A stretch of DNA of 53,304 bases from Mucilaginibacter psychrotolerans (lineage in GTDB: Bacteria > Bacteroidota > Bacteroidia > Sphingobacteriales > Sphingobacteriaceae), in the NCBI RefSeq assembly GCF_004519315.1, contig NZ_SOZE01000038.1:1-53304 (forward strand), written 5' to 3'. A program made the translations under genes and the position numbers. Numbering within the stretch: position 1 is the stretch's first letter; each line of letters starts with the position of its first letter. Of the stretch, positions 8,726 through 16,827 are shown piece by piece. The notes below the pieces were generated by a model. That model worked only from the letters and a program-made list of their open reading frames with translations, was not told the origin of the DNA and searched no databases.

Positions 8726-10480
8726 TTATAAAACGTTTTTCCAGGTGCTTTTATCTTTCAGCATAATTTCGCGCAGCATGCCCACCTGCGGCATACCGTG
8801 GCTTAAGGCTTCATCGTGGAATTTTTTAAGCGAATAGTTGGCTCCTTCTTGTTTTTTGTAGTCCTCGCGCAGCTTCAGCAATTCCAGTTTGCCTACGGTG
8901 TAAAACAAGTAGCCCGGATCGAAAGTGCCGCGTAGGGCCTCTTGCCGCGATGGTTTATCGCCCTGGTACCAGTTGTCCATAAAAAATTTTGTGCCTTCAT
9001 CAACCGAGATGCCCTGGGTATGGGTTTTAACCGATACGCATAAACGGCAAAGCCTCAAAAGGGCCTCACCCGATTGGGCAATACGGTATTTGGCGGCTTT
9101 TACCGGGTCGCCAGTATTGCCGTAGCCTTCGTCTACCAGCATCTTTTCGGTATAGTGCGCCCAACCTTCTACAAAAGCATAGCTGCCGAATATTTTTTCT
9201 ATCCTGTCGGCACCCGAGGCATTCAAGTGTAAAAACTGGGTGTAATGGCCCGGGTATGCCTCGTGGATGGTGACCATGTCTGTTGTGTAGTAGTTGAACT
9301 GGCTTAGCCAGTCTTCCTGTTGTTTAGCGTCCCATTTCGGGTCGACCGGGGTAATGTAATAATAAGCCTCGGTGGCTTTGGTTTCGAAAGGACCGGGCGT
9401 ATCCATCGATGCCGTGCTGGTGGCACGCGCGTATTGTGGTGTTTCCTCTGCCTTCACCCGCACTTCTGATGGTATGCTGATAATGCTTTTATCCACCAGG
9501 AACTGCCTTATTTTCTCGAGGTTCTTGCGCGATTCGGGCAGCAGGTTGGCGGCCGTTGGGTGTTCTTTTTGCAAATCGTTGTAAACATCTATCGGCTTTT
9601 TGTTGGGGTTGATGATTTTAGCAGCAGCATTGAAAGAATCCTGTTCCTTCTTTAATTCTTTAAGGCCAAGTTCCAATATCTGCGCAGGTGTTAACGTGAT
9701 GCCCTCATTATAAAGCAACATTTTTTGGTAGTTAGCCGCGCCGATGGCGTATTTGTTATTGGCTTTGGGTAGTTTTTCTTTGCTGAGATAATCGGCGAAG
9801 CCATTGATTGCTTTTATTGCGGCATCGTTTGCTGCGTTGAAAGCTTTCATCAGCGAATCGTTCTTTACATCCTTGAGGGCAACTTTCAGATCGCCGCCTA
9901 AAAAGTCAGCCGAGCCCTTTGCTATCTCTATGGCGGTTTCTACATAGGGTTTGGCAAGGGTGTCGTTGAGGTTAAGTTTGGCATCAGCCATTATTTTTCC
10001 GGCTTGCTTTTCTATGGCGATGATAGACCGTACCCTGTCCTCAATCGGCGCAAAATTCCGCTTTACATAAATGCTGACGTCGATGGCGCCGGCGTAGGTC
10101 ATTGGATTTTTGGTGAATGCACCTATATCTTCAAAGCTGAAAATTTCCTGCTTGATGGCAGAACGCAATATGCGGTAGTCCAGGAATGCTTTGGGGCTAA
10201 GTGCTGTGGTATCGGTTGTGGTAAGCTTTGCTTCAAAATCTTTCAAGCGCGCCAGTTCTTTGTCCAATGATGCTTTGCTATAGTCGCTAACCTTGCCATC
10301 GTATTGGTGGTAGCCCAGGTAAACACCGCTGGAGGGCCGCATGGCCAGGTAGCCATTTATATAACCATCTGCCAGCTTCTGGAAGGCAACATCGCCGGAG
10401 GAGGGGCTGTCTGCCGATGGTTTTGGTTTACAGGAAATAAGCGCACAAACGGCAAAAAATACGAGGTCTGTTTTTTTCAT
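8726..10480 (-). CDS. DUF885 family lipoprotein, probable metallopeptidase-like protein
   Basis: 584 aa. The N-terminus is a lipoprotein signal (MKKTDLVFFAVCALISCKP, Cys17 in ALISC), so it is probably anchored in the envelope. The DUF885 domain fills the rest, and its conserved motif VTIHEAYPGHYTQFLHL contains the HEAYPGH pattern, suggestive of zinc ligands. A second conserved block, SYAFVEGWAHYTEKM, follows about 30 residues later, as in relatives. These proteins are often called peptidases, but the substrate is unknown. No operon partner is evident beyond the small gene downstream. Confidence 0.88.
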   Translation of the reverse strand: MKKTDLVFFAVCALISCKPKPSADSPSSGDVAFQKLADGYINGYLAMRPSSGVYLGYHQYDGKVSDYSKASLDKELARLKDFEAKLTTTDTTALSPKAFLDYRILRSAIKQEIFSFEDIGAFTKNPMTYAGAIDVSIYVKRNFAPIEDRVRSIIAIEKQAGKIMADAKLNLNDTLAKPYVETAIEIAKGSADFLGGDLKVALKDVKNDSLMKAFNAANDAAIKAINGFADYLSKEKLPKANNKYAIGAANYQKMLLYNEGITLTPAQILELGLKELKKEQDSFNAAAKIINPNKKPIDVYNDLQKEHPTAANLLPESRKNLEKIRQFLVDKSIISIPSEVRVKAEETPQYARATSTASMDTPGPFETKATEAYYYITPVDPKWDAKQQEDWLSQFNYYTTDMVTIHEAYPGHYTQFLHLNASGADRIEKIFGSYAFVEGWAHYTEKMLVDEGYGNTGDPVKAAKYRIAQSGEALLRLCRLCVSVKTHTQGISVDEGTKFFMDNWYQGDKPSRQEALRGTFDPGYLFYTVGKLELLKLREDYKKQEGANYSLKKFHDEALSHGMPQVGMLREIMLKDKSTWKNVL

Positions 10481-10837
10481 TTCGATAGGATTTTGGGAAA
10501 GCCTAAGTTAACTATAAAAACAAGTAAAAATCCGGCGTTGAAAACCCTTTAAAGCATAAAAAGCAGGCTTGGCCTTGCGCTATACCTGCTTTCGTTTAAT
10601 CTTAACTAATTACTAACTGACCGATTTTAATTCGGTTAATTATTGGAATAACTCTCAAATTATATTTATAGTATAATAATTATATTAGAAATTAATATTT
10701 TCTTTTCTTCGTAACGCTCAGCGTATCTCGTCTTCATTACACATCGCGAAAGTGCTGGAATTTTATTTCGAATAGGACGATTGAATTGAATTTAATTAGA
10801 TTATTATTCTTTTAAATAGATAAATATCAAAATTATA
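10481..10837. other. AT-rich intergenic region with a short dyad
   Basis: No gene seen. AAAGCAGG (10560-10567) pairs perfectly with CCTGCTTT (10585-10592), followed by T-rich sequence. It lies between divergent genes, so it is not an obvious terminator. The remainder is very AT-rich. Confidence 0.4.
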
Positions 10838-10868
10838 TTTGTTTTAATTCATTTTGGCGATATCTTTA
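10838..10868 (+). promoter_or_regulatory. Bacteroidetes promoter of the serine hydrolase gene
   Basis: TTTG (10838-10841), a 19-nt spacer, then TATCTTTA (10861-10868). The ATG follows 4 nt later, so transcription would start at or next to the start codon, giving a leaderless or nearly leaderless mRNA. Confidence 0.6.
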
Positions 10869-10872
10869 CCAT

Positions 10873-12549
10873 ATGCTTAGTCAACGCGCAATAAAATTAT
10901 ACACTACTTTATTTTTTTTAGCTTCGGCATGGATGCCTTGCGGTGCCCAAACCTTGAGGCAATTGAAAAATATGCTGAGCGACAATGGGTTGCCGGGCTT
11001 GCAACTGTCATATACTGTAAATGGTAAAACTACGGCGCTCAATGTGGGCGTTGGGGTTGAAGGTTCATCCGATCCAACCGTCGCAGGTACTATATTTAGG
11101 GCGGGTTCGTTAGGGAAATCGGTTTTCGCTTATGCGGTGATGCGGCTTTACGATAAGGGGCTTATTTCGCTGGACACGCCCTTAATGGCCTATATTGGGG
11201 CGTACGACAGGTTCGACACGACCGACCCGCGCTTTGCCAAAATATCGGCGCGGATGGTGTTGAGCCATAGCAGCGGTCTGGCAGAATTCTCGCAATTTGA
11301 TACCCATGCGCCGGTTAAATTGTTATTTGAGCCGGGCACTTCTTTCTCCTACTCGGGTGAGGGTATCTGGTTCCTGCAAAAAGCTGTGGAGAAAATAATG
11401 AAGATGCCGTTTGAGCAATTGATGCAGCAGGAAGTTTTTATCCCGCTGGAGATGAGTAACAGCACTTACACAGAAACCGACAAGCCGGATAGCACTATGC
11501 TGGGCGCGGAAGATAAAGAATTGAAGTGGATGACGCCCAACGCAGCCTTTACGCTCCTTACTACCGCACATGATTATAACCTGTTCTTACAAGCACTGAT
11601 AAACGGCAAGGGGCTAAAGCCTGCTACCAAACAACGGATGTTTGCCCGGCAGAGCAACGCGCGATGGTATCAGCGCGATACGGTTAAGGCCGATGAGTAT
11701 ATAGATTGGGGCCTGGGCGTGGGCCTGCAGCAGAACGAAAAGGGTAAAGCCATTTGGCATTGGGGAAGCACCGGCGATTTTTATTCATTTTATATCGCCT
11801 ACCCTGCTACAAAAGAAAGCCTGGTGTTTTTTACCCGCGGCGATAGGTCATTAAAAATAGCCGACGCAATTATCAACCGTTTCATGGGCAGGCAAACTAC
11901 CTGGGCCATGCGCTGGTTGCAGTTGGGCTATGATAATCCCGAAACCATGACTAAGCTATTCAATAGCCTGCGCCAGCAAGGCATAGCCGCCGCCCCGGCT
12001 ATCTTTAATAAACTGAAATCGGCGGGGAGTCAATTTTCTGAAAGAGACATCAACAATTATGGCAAAACGTTGCTGAAACAAGGGCGCAATAAACAGGCGC
12101 TGGCCATTTTTAAGCAACAGGCAGCCTGGTACCCGCAAAGCCCGATAGCTTATGACGGCATTGCTGCTGCCGCCGAGGCCTGCGGCGATATGAAATCGGC
12201 AATGGCAAGTTATCGCCGTTCGCTGGAATTGGACCCTGGTAATCCGGGGGCCGGTTATCATATTAAAGCTTTAGAAAACGCTTCGCGTTTTATGCCGGGG
12301 CAATTGAAAGATTTTGAAGGGAGGTTTAAAAACGGCGGTAATGGAATGTGGCTGCAAATTACCGCCATGGGCAACAAATTAATGATAACCCAAAGCTGGG
12401 ACGGCGGCAAACTTGAATTTTTTAGGGTAGAGGGATTACAATTCTATAACAACGAGCCTGGCTTTACCTTAAAGTTTACCAGAGATGCTGCCGGTAAGAT
12501 AGAAAAAGCCTTCGTGAACGATACGCCAGTAGCCTGGCAGCGGGAGTGA
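10873..12549 (+). CDS. exported serine hydrolase (class C beta-lactamase-like) with TPR region
   Basis: 558 aa with a Sec signal (ending near PCGAQ). The beta-lactamase/transpeptidase-like domain covers about residues 27-350. The SxxK motif is SLGK with nucleophile Ser79 and Lys82. The second motif is YSG (in FSYSGEG) rather than the common YxN. A late WHWGSTGDF block matches the HxG-type motif. Residues about 380-470 look like TPR helices (GKTLLKQGRNKQALAIF, then AMASYRRSLELDPGNP). The C-terminus is a small beta domain seen in similar exported hydrolases. Such proteins are usually peptidases or esterases rather than resistance enzymes; the substrate is unknown. Confidence 0.88.
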   Translation: MLSQRAIKLYTTLFFLASAWMPCGAQTLRQLKNMLSDNGLPGLQLSYTVNGKTTALNVGVGVEGSSDPTVAGTIFRAGSLGKSVFAYAVMRLYDKGLISLDTPLMAYIGAYDRFDTTDPRFAKISARMVLSHSSGLAEFSQFDTHAPVKLLFEPGTSFSYSGEGIWFLQKAVEKIMKMPFEQLMQQEVFIPLEMSNSTYTETDKPDSTMLGAEDKELKWMTPNAAFTLLTTAHDYNLFLQALINGKGLKPATKQRMFARQSNARWYQRDTVKADEYIDWGLGVGLQQNEKGKAIWHWGSTGDFYSFYIAYPATKESLVFFTRGDRSLKIADAIINRFMGRQTTWAMRWLQLGYDNPETMTKLFNSLRQQGIAAAPAIFNKLKSAGSQFSERDINNYGKTLLKQGRNKQALAIFKQQAAWYPQSPIAYDGIAAAAEACGDMKSAMASYRRSLELDPGNPGAGYHIKALENASRFMPGQLKDFEGRFKNGGNGMWLQITAMGNKLMITQSWDGGKLEFFRVEGLQFYNNEPGFTLKFTRDAAGKIEKAFVNDTPVAWQRE

Positions 12550-12616
12550 AGCCTGCTCTTGAGCCGTTTAATTATTCGGGATTATATGTAATTTACCTGC
12601 CTTAAACAGTCCTGAA

Positions 12617-13351
12617 ATGACCTTATCGCTACACGCTAAAAAATTTAATCTTGTCTTATTGCTGCTGTTGTTCGGTAGCGTTTGTTTCGGCCAGGCCAAT
12701 AGCGTAGATATCAGCACTTACGATAAAGCTAAGCCTTATTTAACCGTACGCATTTATTCGGATGCCAGCGTTGCCCAAAAAGGCGGCATAGGGAAAATGG
12801 TTTCCCGCGTGGACCTGGAAGGCACCACCACTGTTTTGATGCTGGATATGCCCGGAGGCTTTTCGCCGCTTTTTAAAACCGACTTCGAAAAATGGAACAA
12901 ACCCGCCGATGAGGTATTCAAAGATGCCCTTGCCAATGTGGGTAGCCAAAAGGTGGAAAAGGTTACAAAAATATTCGATGGGGATATCTATAAAACAGAA
13001 TTCAATTTTTTGGGCAACGAAGACTATGCCGCCAGCTACGCATTAAACCTGCAGGCAAACGGGCCGGAGCTGGTGGGTGAATGGGGTTCGGTTATCGTGA
13101 TACCCAACAGGGGCTTTGCAGCCATATGTACTATATCGAAAGCCAAACCTGTCGACTTCGTGAAATTCATCCAACGCATTAAGCCTGTAACCGATAAATC
13201 TTTCGCCGAACACGAGGTACCGGTATCTAACGGCTTCTATTGGTACTATAAAGGTAAATTCACCCTGATACAAGTGCTTACCGACGATAAGGGAAATATA
13301 AACGTTGTTGCGCCTTTGGGGCTGGGGAAGTTGATGAGCGTGAAGAATTAG
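12617..13351 (+). CDS. exported protein of unknown function
   Basis: 244 aa with a signal peptide (hydrophobic LVLLLLLFGSVCFG, cleavage near FGQA). The mature part is soluble and mixed alpha/beta, with no motif I recognise. It follows the serine hydrolase by 67 bp on the same strand. A weak promoter-like TAATTTAC lies at 12589-12596, so it may be transcribed alone. Confidence 0.7.
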   Translation: MTLSLHAKKFNLVLLLLLFGSVCFGQANSVDISTYDKAKPYLTVRIYSDASVAQKGGIGKMVSRVDLEGTTTVLMLDMPGGFSPLFKTDFEKWNKPADEVFKDALANVGSQKVEKVTKIFDGDIYKTEFNFLGNEDYAASYALNLQANGPELVGEWGSVIVIPNRGFAAICTISKAKPVDFVKFIQRIKPVTDKSFAEHEVPVSNGFYWYYKGKFTLIQVLTDDKGNINVVAPLGLGKLMSVKN

Positions 13352-13384
13352 GTTGTTTGCGCTTTTGTAAATTCATTTGGATAC

Positions 13385-14065
13385 ATGAAAAATCGCTTTG
13401 TAGTTATGCTTGGATTGGCTGTACTCATTGCCTGCAAAAGGCGCGGGGAACAGAAATTTGTAATCTCACAAAAAGATACAATACATGTCATGCATGAAGC
13501 CATGACTGATTCGGACTCTGCAACAAGGATTATAGACGAAAAGCAAGACGAAACGATTGACGAATTAGACGACAAGCTGATAACAATCACGTCGGCCGAA
13601 TATAAAGGCCTTGACAGTTTGAACAAGCCCCGGTGTAACTTAGACTCGAGTGGTTTTGTTAAAAACTTAGGAGTCATCGTAAAAAGTCGATGTGATGAAG
13701 TTTGCGAAACATATCTATTTGAAATTAAAAGCGGCAAGACAATGCCTTTACCAGCTGATTTTGATGCGGGGCTTCTTGGGATACTGGTATCACCACTATG
13801 CGATCGGTTTGTAACATATTCCTCTTATGATATGCCCGATTATGATAAATATTACGCTCATCGGGCGTTAATTGTCTTGTACGATATAAATAAGGGTGTT
13901 GGGTTAACAGCAATCAAGAAAAAAAAAGCTTTCGGCCTTAAAACATGGTCTATAAAGGAACTGAAATGGCTTGGTGATAAGTCGATTGCTTTTCAATTGT
14001 ATAAAGAGGCGTATTCGGATAAAGTCAAATTCGCCTATTTTAAGGTGAGGATAGAAACAAGATGA
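13385..14065 (+). CDS. lipoprotein of unknown function
   Basis: 226 aa. MKNRFVVMLGLAVLIACKRR is a lipoprotein signal with lipobox LIAC (Cys17). The mature protein has an acidic stretch (EKQDETIDELDD, about 54-65) and no catalytic motif I can name. It starts 33 bp after the previous exported-protein gene, so the two may be co-transcribed. Confidence 0.65.
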   Translation: MKNRFVVMLGLAVLIACKRRGEQKFVISQKDTIHVMHEAMTDSDSATRIIDEKQDETIDELDDKLITITSAEYKGLDSLNKPRCNLDSSGFVKNLGVIVKSRCDEVCETYLFEIKSGKTMPLPADFDAGLLGILVSPLCDRFVTYSSYDMPDYDKYYAHRALIVLYDINKGVGLTAIKKKKAFGLKTWSIKELKWLGDKSIAFQLYKEAYSDKVKFAYFKVRIETR

Positions 14066-14180
14066 ATTCCGCCCAGTCGGGCATCTGCGCGTGGCTGTAT
14101 AAATTTTTCAGCGTTTTCGCTGATGTATTTGGCTTTTAATTATGGCGAATTCGCCGTAATTAATACATTGAAACAAGCCC

Positions 14181-14290
14181 AACCCAACTAAACCCGATAG
14201 CAGCAGAAAGCCCGCAGGAACGAGGACTTGCAGCGAATAGCGGGGCTGGCGGCAGAAAGCAGCACAGGCAATGCTTTTCAAATTAATAAT
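14181..14290. repeat. dispersed intergenic element, copy 1
   Basis: The first 53 nt (14181-14233) match 15150-15202 at 51 positions. A weaker match resumes at the far end (GCAGCA... then TGCTTTTCAA). AGCCCGC near 14208 can pair with GCGGGGCT near 14240, and CCCG with CGGG, suggesting a folded RNA or DNA element. Confidence 0.6.
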
Positions 14291-14330
14291 GGTCGTGCCT
14301 TATCTGGAGCCCCTACGGATGGCGGGTGGT

Positions 14331-15014
14331 TTATCTGAAAACACGACCATCAAACGTTCTTTCATCCGCTCCTCCAGTAGATTTCTTCCCTATCAGCACA
14401 AGGTAAGTGGAATTGTTCCTCCGGGCAAAAATTATGCGGACGGGCTCTATTTGCTTTTCCTCCTGTCGTAAATAAATGTTCTGTAGGCTATTCAAAGAAT
14501 ACTTTAGCCCAAAATTCTTTAGTTTACCCTGATAAATTATGGTTGAATCATTTTTGCTTATCTGTGATATGCCATCGCCAAAAATGGTTACATAAAGGTG
14601 CTGGCTGGTTTCCTGATTTTGCGCTGCATAACTGGATATAACCGAAAGCCTGGAAAATGGAGATGTGTAAACCACATTTTGGGACATTCGGGTTTCTTTA
14701 TAACTTATCGTGATGATTGAATCCAAAGGGCGGTTAGCCGGGCAATTTAGCTTCGAAATTTCAATAAAATATTCATTACCATAAGCGAAAGCCGATATGG
14801 GTTTACGCCCTTTAACGGTCATCGTTTCTGCATCATGGATACTATCCTTTGCTCCAAAAAGAGAAAGGTAAGCAGAGTCCACTGTTTTAGTATAAATAAT
14901 CGGAAATTCTTTGGAATTTTCGGCTACTGTATTTGCCATCCGGTTACAGGTAATAATCATCGTTACAGCACCCAGTAATGTAAATGTCAATATAACAATG
15001 ACCGTCTTCTTCAT
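14331..15014 (-). CDS. membrane-anchored protein of unknown function
   Basis: 227 aa from the ATG at 15014 (MKKTVIVILTFTLLGAVTMI). The frame is open upstream but less plausible. One N-terminal transmembrane or signal segment with Cys23 is followed by a soluble domain. No known domain is recognised. The gene is flanked on both sides by copies of the 53-bp element, which could have moved or duplicated with it. Confidence 0.6.
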   Translation of the reverse strand: MKKTVIVILTFTLLGAVTMIITCNRMANTVAENSKEFPIIYTKTVDSAYLSLFGAKDSIHDAETMTVKGRKPISAFAYGNEYFIEISKLNCPANRPLDSIITISYKETRMSQNVVYTSPFSRLSVISSYAAQNQETSQHLYVTIFGDGISQISKNDSTIIYQGKLKNFGLKYSLNSLQNIYLRQEEKQIEPVRIIFARRNNSTYLVLIGKKSTGGADERTFDGRVFR

Positions 15015-15149
15015 GCGAACGAAAATAATAAATTTAAAAAACAAAATTGCCTTACCTCTTTGTCGCCGTAGCGGCTTCTGATAAGGCACCGCGAGACCAG
15101 AAAGCCCATGTTATCAAAACGCTATTGGATAGGGCGCTCGCAATATCTC

Positions 15150-15263
15150 AACCCAACTAAACCCGATAGCAGCGGAAAGCCCGCAGGAACGAGCACTTGC
15201 AGTCCTGATAGCCATTGGGAGGGCTAACGGGAGATAGCAGCATAAGCCTTGCTTTTCAATTTA
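15150..15263. repeat. dispersed intergenic element, copy 2
   Basis: Same orientation as copy 1, 51 of 53 nt identical in 15150-15202. After that the sequence diverges, but GGGCTAACGGG at about 15221-15231 can still pair with the upstream AGCCC and CCCG. This suggests that the fold rather than the sequence is kept. It overlaps the end of the small membrane-protein gene. Confidence 0.6.
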
Positions 15264-15567
15264 CCATAATTCCGTAGATAATCATCGGCACGAGTATGGC
15301 TAAGCCTAATACAAAATAAAACTTATCGCCCTTGTTACGTTTGAGTGCTCCGTTAAACATGCATATTATCAGGAATAATATGCCTGCAATGTAAAAGAGT
15401 ACGCCTACCCACTCTCTATGGGCGTAAGGCCATTCACCGTTATTTTCCGCTTTAATCTGTTCGTATTTCAGCTGCTTCAAAACATGCATTACAAAAAGGA
15501 CAAAGAACAGCACGTAAAAGAATACGGAGAAGAAATGTTTGCGTATAATTTGCCAAATATATTTCAT
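15256..15567 (-). CDS. small integral membrane protein, function unknown
   Basis: 103 aa from the ATG at 15567 (MKYIWQIIRKHFF). Three hydrophobic segments are visible: FSVFFYVLFFVLFVMHVL, WVGVLFYIAGILFLIICMF and FYFVLGLAILVPMIIYGIM. The part between the first two is charged. No family recognised. It is divergent from the str operon. Confidence 0.55.
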   Translation of the reverse strand: MKYIWQIIRKHFFSVFFYVLFFVLFVMHVLKQLKYEQIKAENNGEWPYAHREWVGVLFYIAGILFLIICMFNGALKRNKGDKFYFVLGLAILVPMIIYGIMVN

Positions 15568-15704
15568 GCCCTGCTTTGGCATTAATACAGGAGATTGTAA
15601 GAGGTAACCTGCGGGTTGAAACGCCCCAAATCCCCTCAAAATCACCCCATTTCCGCCATCTGCCCACCTAATCAGCCTATTACAAAAACTTTTTCTGCCA
15701 ACCG

Positions 15705-15735
15705 CTTGAAAATCAAAAAATAGTGCCTACCTTTG
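15705..15735 (+). promoter_or_regulatory. str operon promoter
   Basis: CTTG (15705-15708), a 19-nt spacer, then TACCTTTG (15728-15735), a full match to TAnnTTTG. The short leader holds a perfect TCCTTA/TAAGGA hairpin before rpsL. Confidence 0.75.
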
Positions 15736-15780
15736 CAGTCCTTAAAATAAGGATAAAACAGTAAATACAAAAAGGAAAAA

Positions 15781-16203
15781 ATGCCTACTATTCAGCAATT
15801 AGTTAGAAAAGGTAGAGTAGCTCTGGTTGACAAGAGTAAGTCACCAGCGTTGGACAGCTGTCCACAGCGAAGAGGCGTGTGCACCCGTGTGTACACCACT
15901 ACCCCTAAAAAACCAAACTCAGCAATGCGTAAAGTTGCACGTGTGCGCCTTACAAATGGTAAAGAAGTTAACGCCTACATCCCTGGTGAAGGCCACAACT
16001 TACAAGAACACTCAATTGTTTTGATCCGTGGTGGTCGTGTTAAAGATTTACCTGGTGTACGTTACCACATCATCCGTGGTGCATTGGATACATCAGGTGT
16101 TGCGGGCCGTAACCAACGCCGCTCTAAATACGGAACCAAACGCCCTAAACCAGGTCAGGTAGCTGCACCTACAAAAGGCGCACCAGCTAAGAAAAAGAAA
16201 TAA
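15781..16203 (+). CDS. rpsL: 30S ribosomal protein S12
   Basis: 140 aa, with the invariant PKKPNSAMRKVARVRLTNGK block of the decoding-centre loop and PGVRYHIIRG. Lys44 and Lys89-type positions (TPKKPNS, RVKDLPG) have the streptomycin-sensitive residues. The Lys/Ala tail is a little long, as in Bacteroidetes. It is the first gene of the str operon, directly behind its promoter. Confidence 0.99.
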   Translation: MPTIQQLVRKGRVALVDKSKSPALDSCPQRRGVCTRVYTTTPKKPNSAMRKVARVRLTNGKEVNAYIPGEGHNLQEHSIVLIRGGRVKDLPGVRYHIIRGALDTSGVAGRNQRRSKYGTKRPKPGQVAAPTKGAPAKKKK

Positions 16204-16205
16204 TT

Positions 16206-16213
16206 AAAGGAGG
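16206..16213 (+). promoter_or_regulatory. strong Shine-Dalgarno before rpsG
   Basis: AAAGGAGG lies 9 nt before the rpsG ATG. Such motifs are rare in Bacteroidetes, where the ribosome largely ignores them, so this one stands out. Confidence 0.6.
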
Positions 16214-16222
16214 ATAGTAACA

Positions 16223-16690
16223 ATGAGAAAGTCAAAACCAAAAAAAAGAATCCTTCTTCCTGATCCAAAATTCAATGATGTTTTGGTAACCAGGTTTGTA
16301 AATAACATGATGTTCGACGGTAAAAAATCTACCGCCTATACTATATTCTATAACGCAATTGATATTGTTGAAAAGAAAACCAGCGAAAACGGTTTAGATA
16401 GCTGGAAAAAAGCTTTGAACAATGTAATGCCTGCCGTAGAAGTAAAAAGCCGCCGTGTTGGTGGTGCAAACTTCCAGGTACCAACCGAAGTTCGTCCAGA
16501 GCGTAAGGTTGCTTTGGGTATGAAATGGTTAATTAGCTATGCACGTCGTCGTGGCGAAAAAACCATGATGGAGAAATTGGCCGGCGAAATCATCTCTGCT
16601 GCAAAAGGCGAAGGTGCTGCTGTGAAGAAGAAAGAAGATACGCACAAAATGGCTGAAGCCAACAAAGCGTTCTCTCACTTCCGTTTCTAA
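16223..16690 (+). CDS. rpsG: 30S ribosomal protein S7
   Basis: 155 aa, full length. Nucleates assembly of the 30S head and binds the 3' domain of 16S rRNA. Clear blocks: PDPKFNDVLVTRFVNNMM, GGANFQVPTEVRPERK and HKMAEANKAFSHFRF at the C-terminus. It follows rpsL by 19 bp and carries an unusual Shine-Dalgarno. A 137-bp spacer with a long palindrome separates it from fusA. Confidence 0.99.
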   Translation: MRKSKPKKRILLPDPKFNDVLVTRFVNNMMFDGKKSTAYTIFYNAIDIVEKKTSENGLDSWKKALNNVMPAVEVKSRRVGGANFQVPTEVRPERKVALGMKWLISYARRRGEKTMMEKLAGEIISAAKGEGAAVKKKEDTHKMAEANKAFSHFRF

Positions 16691-16723
16691 TAAGATTACA
16701 CCGATATAAAAAGGATTACACCG

Positions 16724-16795
16724 ATTATATATTACGGTTACATTGATTTAGTATGATTGCGCCCTTAAGCGTGATCGTACCAAATCGGTGAAATC
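16724..16795. other. imperfect palindrome in the rpsG-fusA spacer
   Basis: GATTACACCGATT (16724-16736) pairs with AATCGGTGAAATC (16783-16795) with one mismatch. Inside, GTATGAT/ATCGTAC and GCG/CGC extend the stem around CCTTAA. There is no T-tract, so a processing or stability hairpin is more likely than a terminator. Confidence 0.5.
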
Positions 16796-16827
16796 ACAAA
16801 AATCAGTGAAATCAAAAAAAAACAAAA

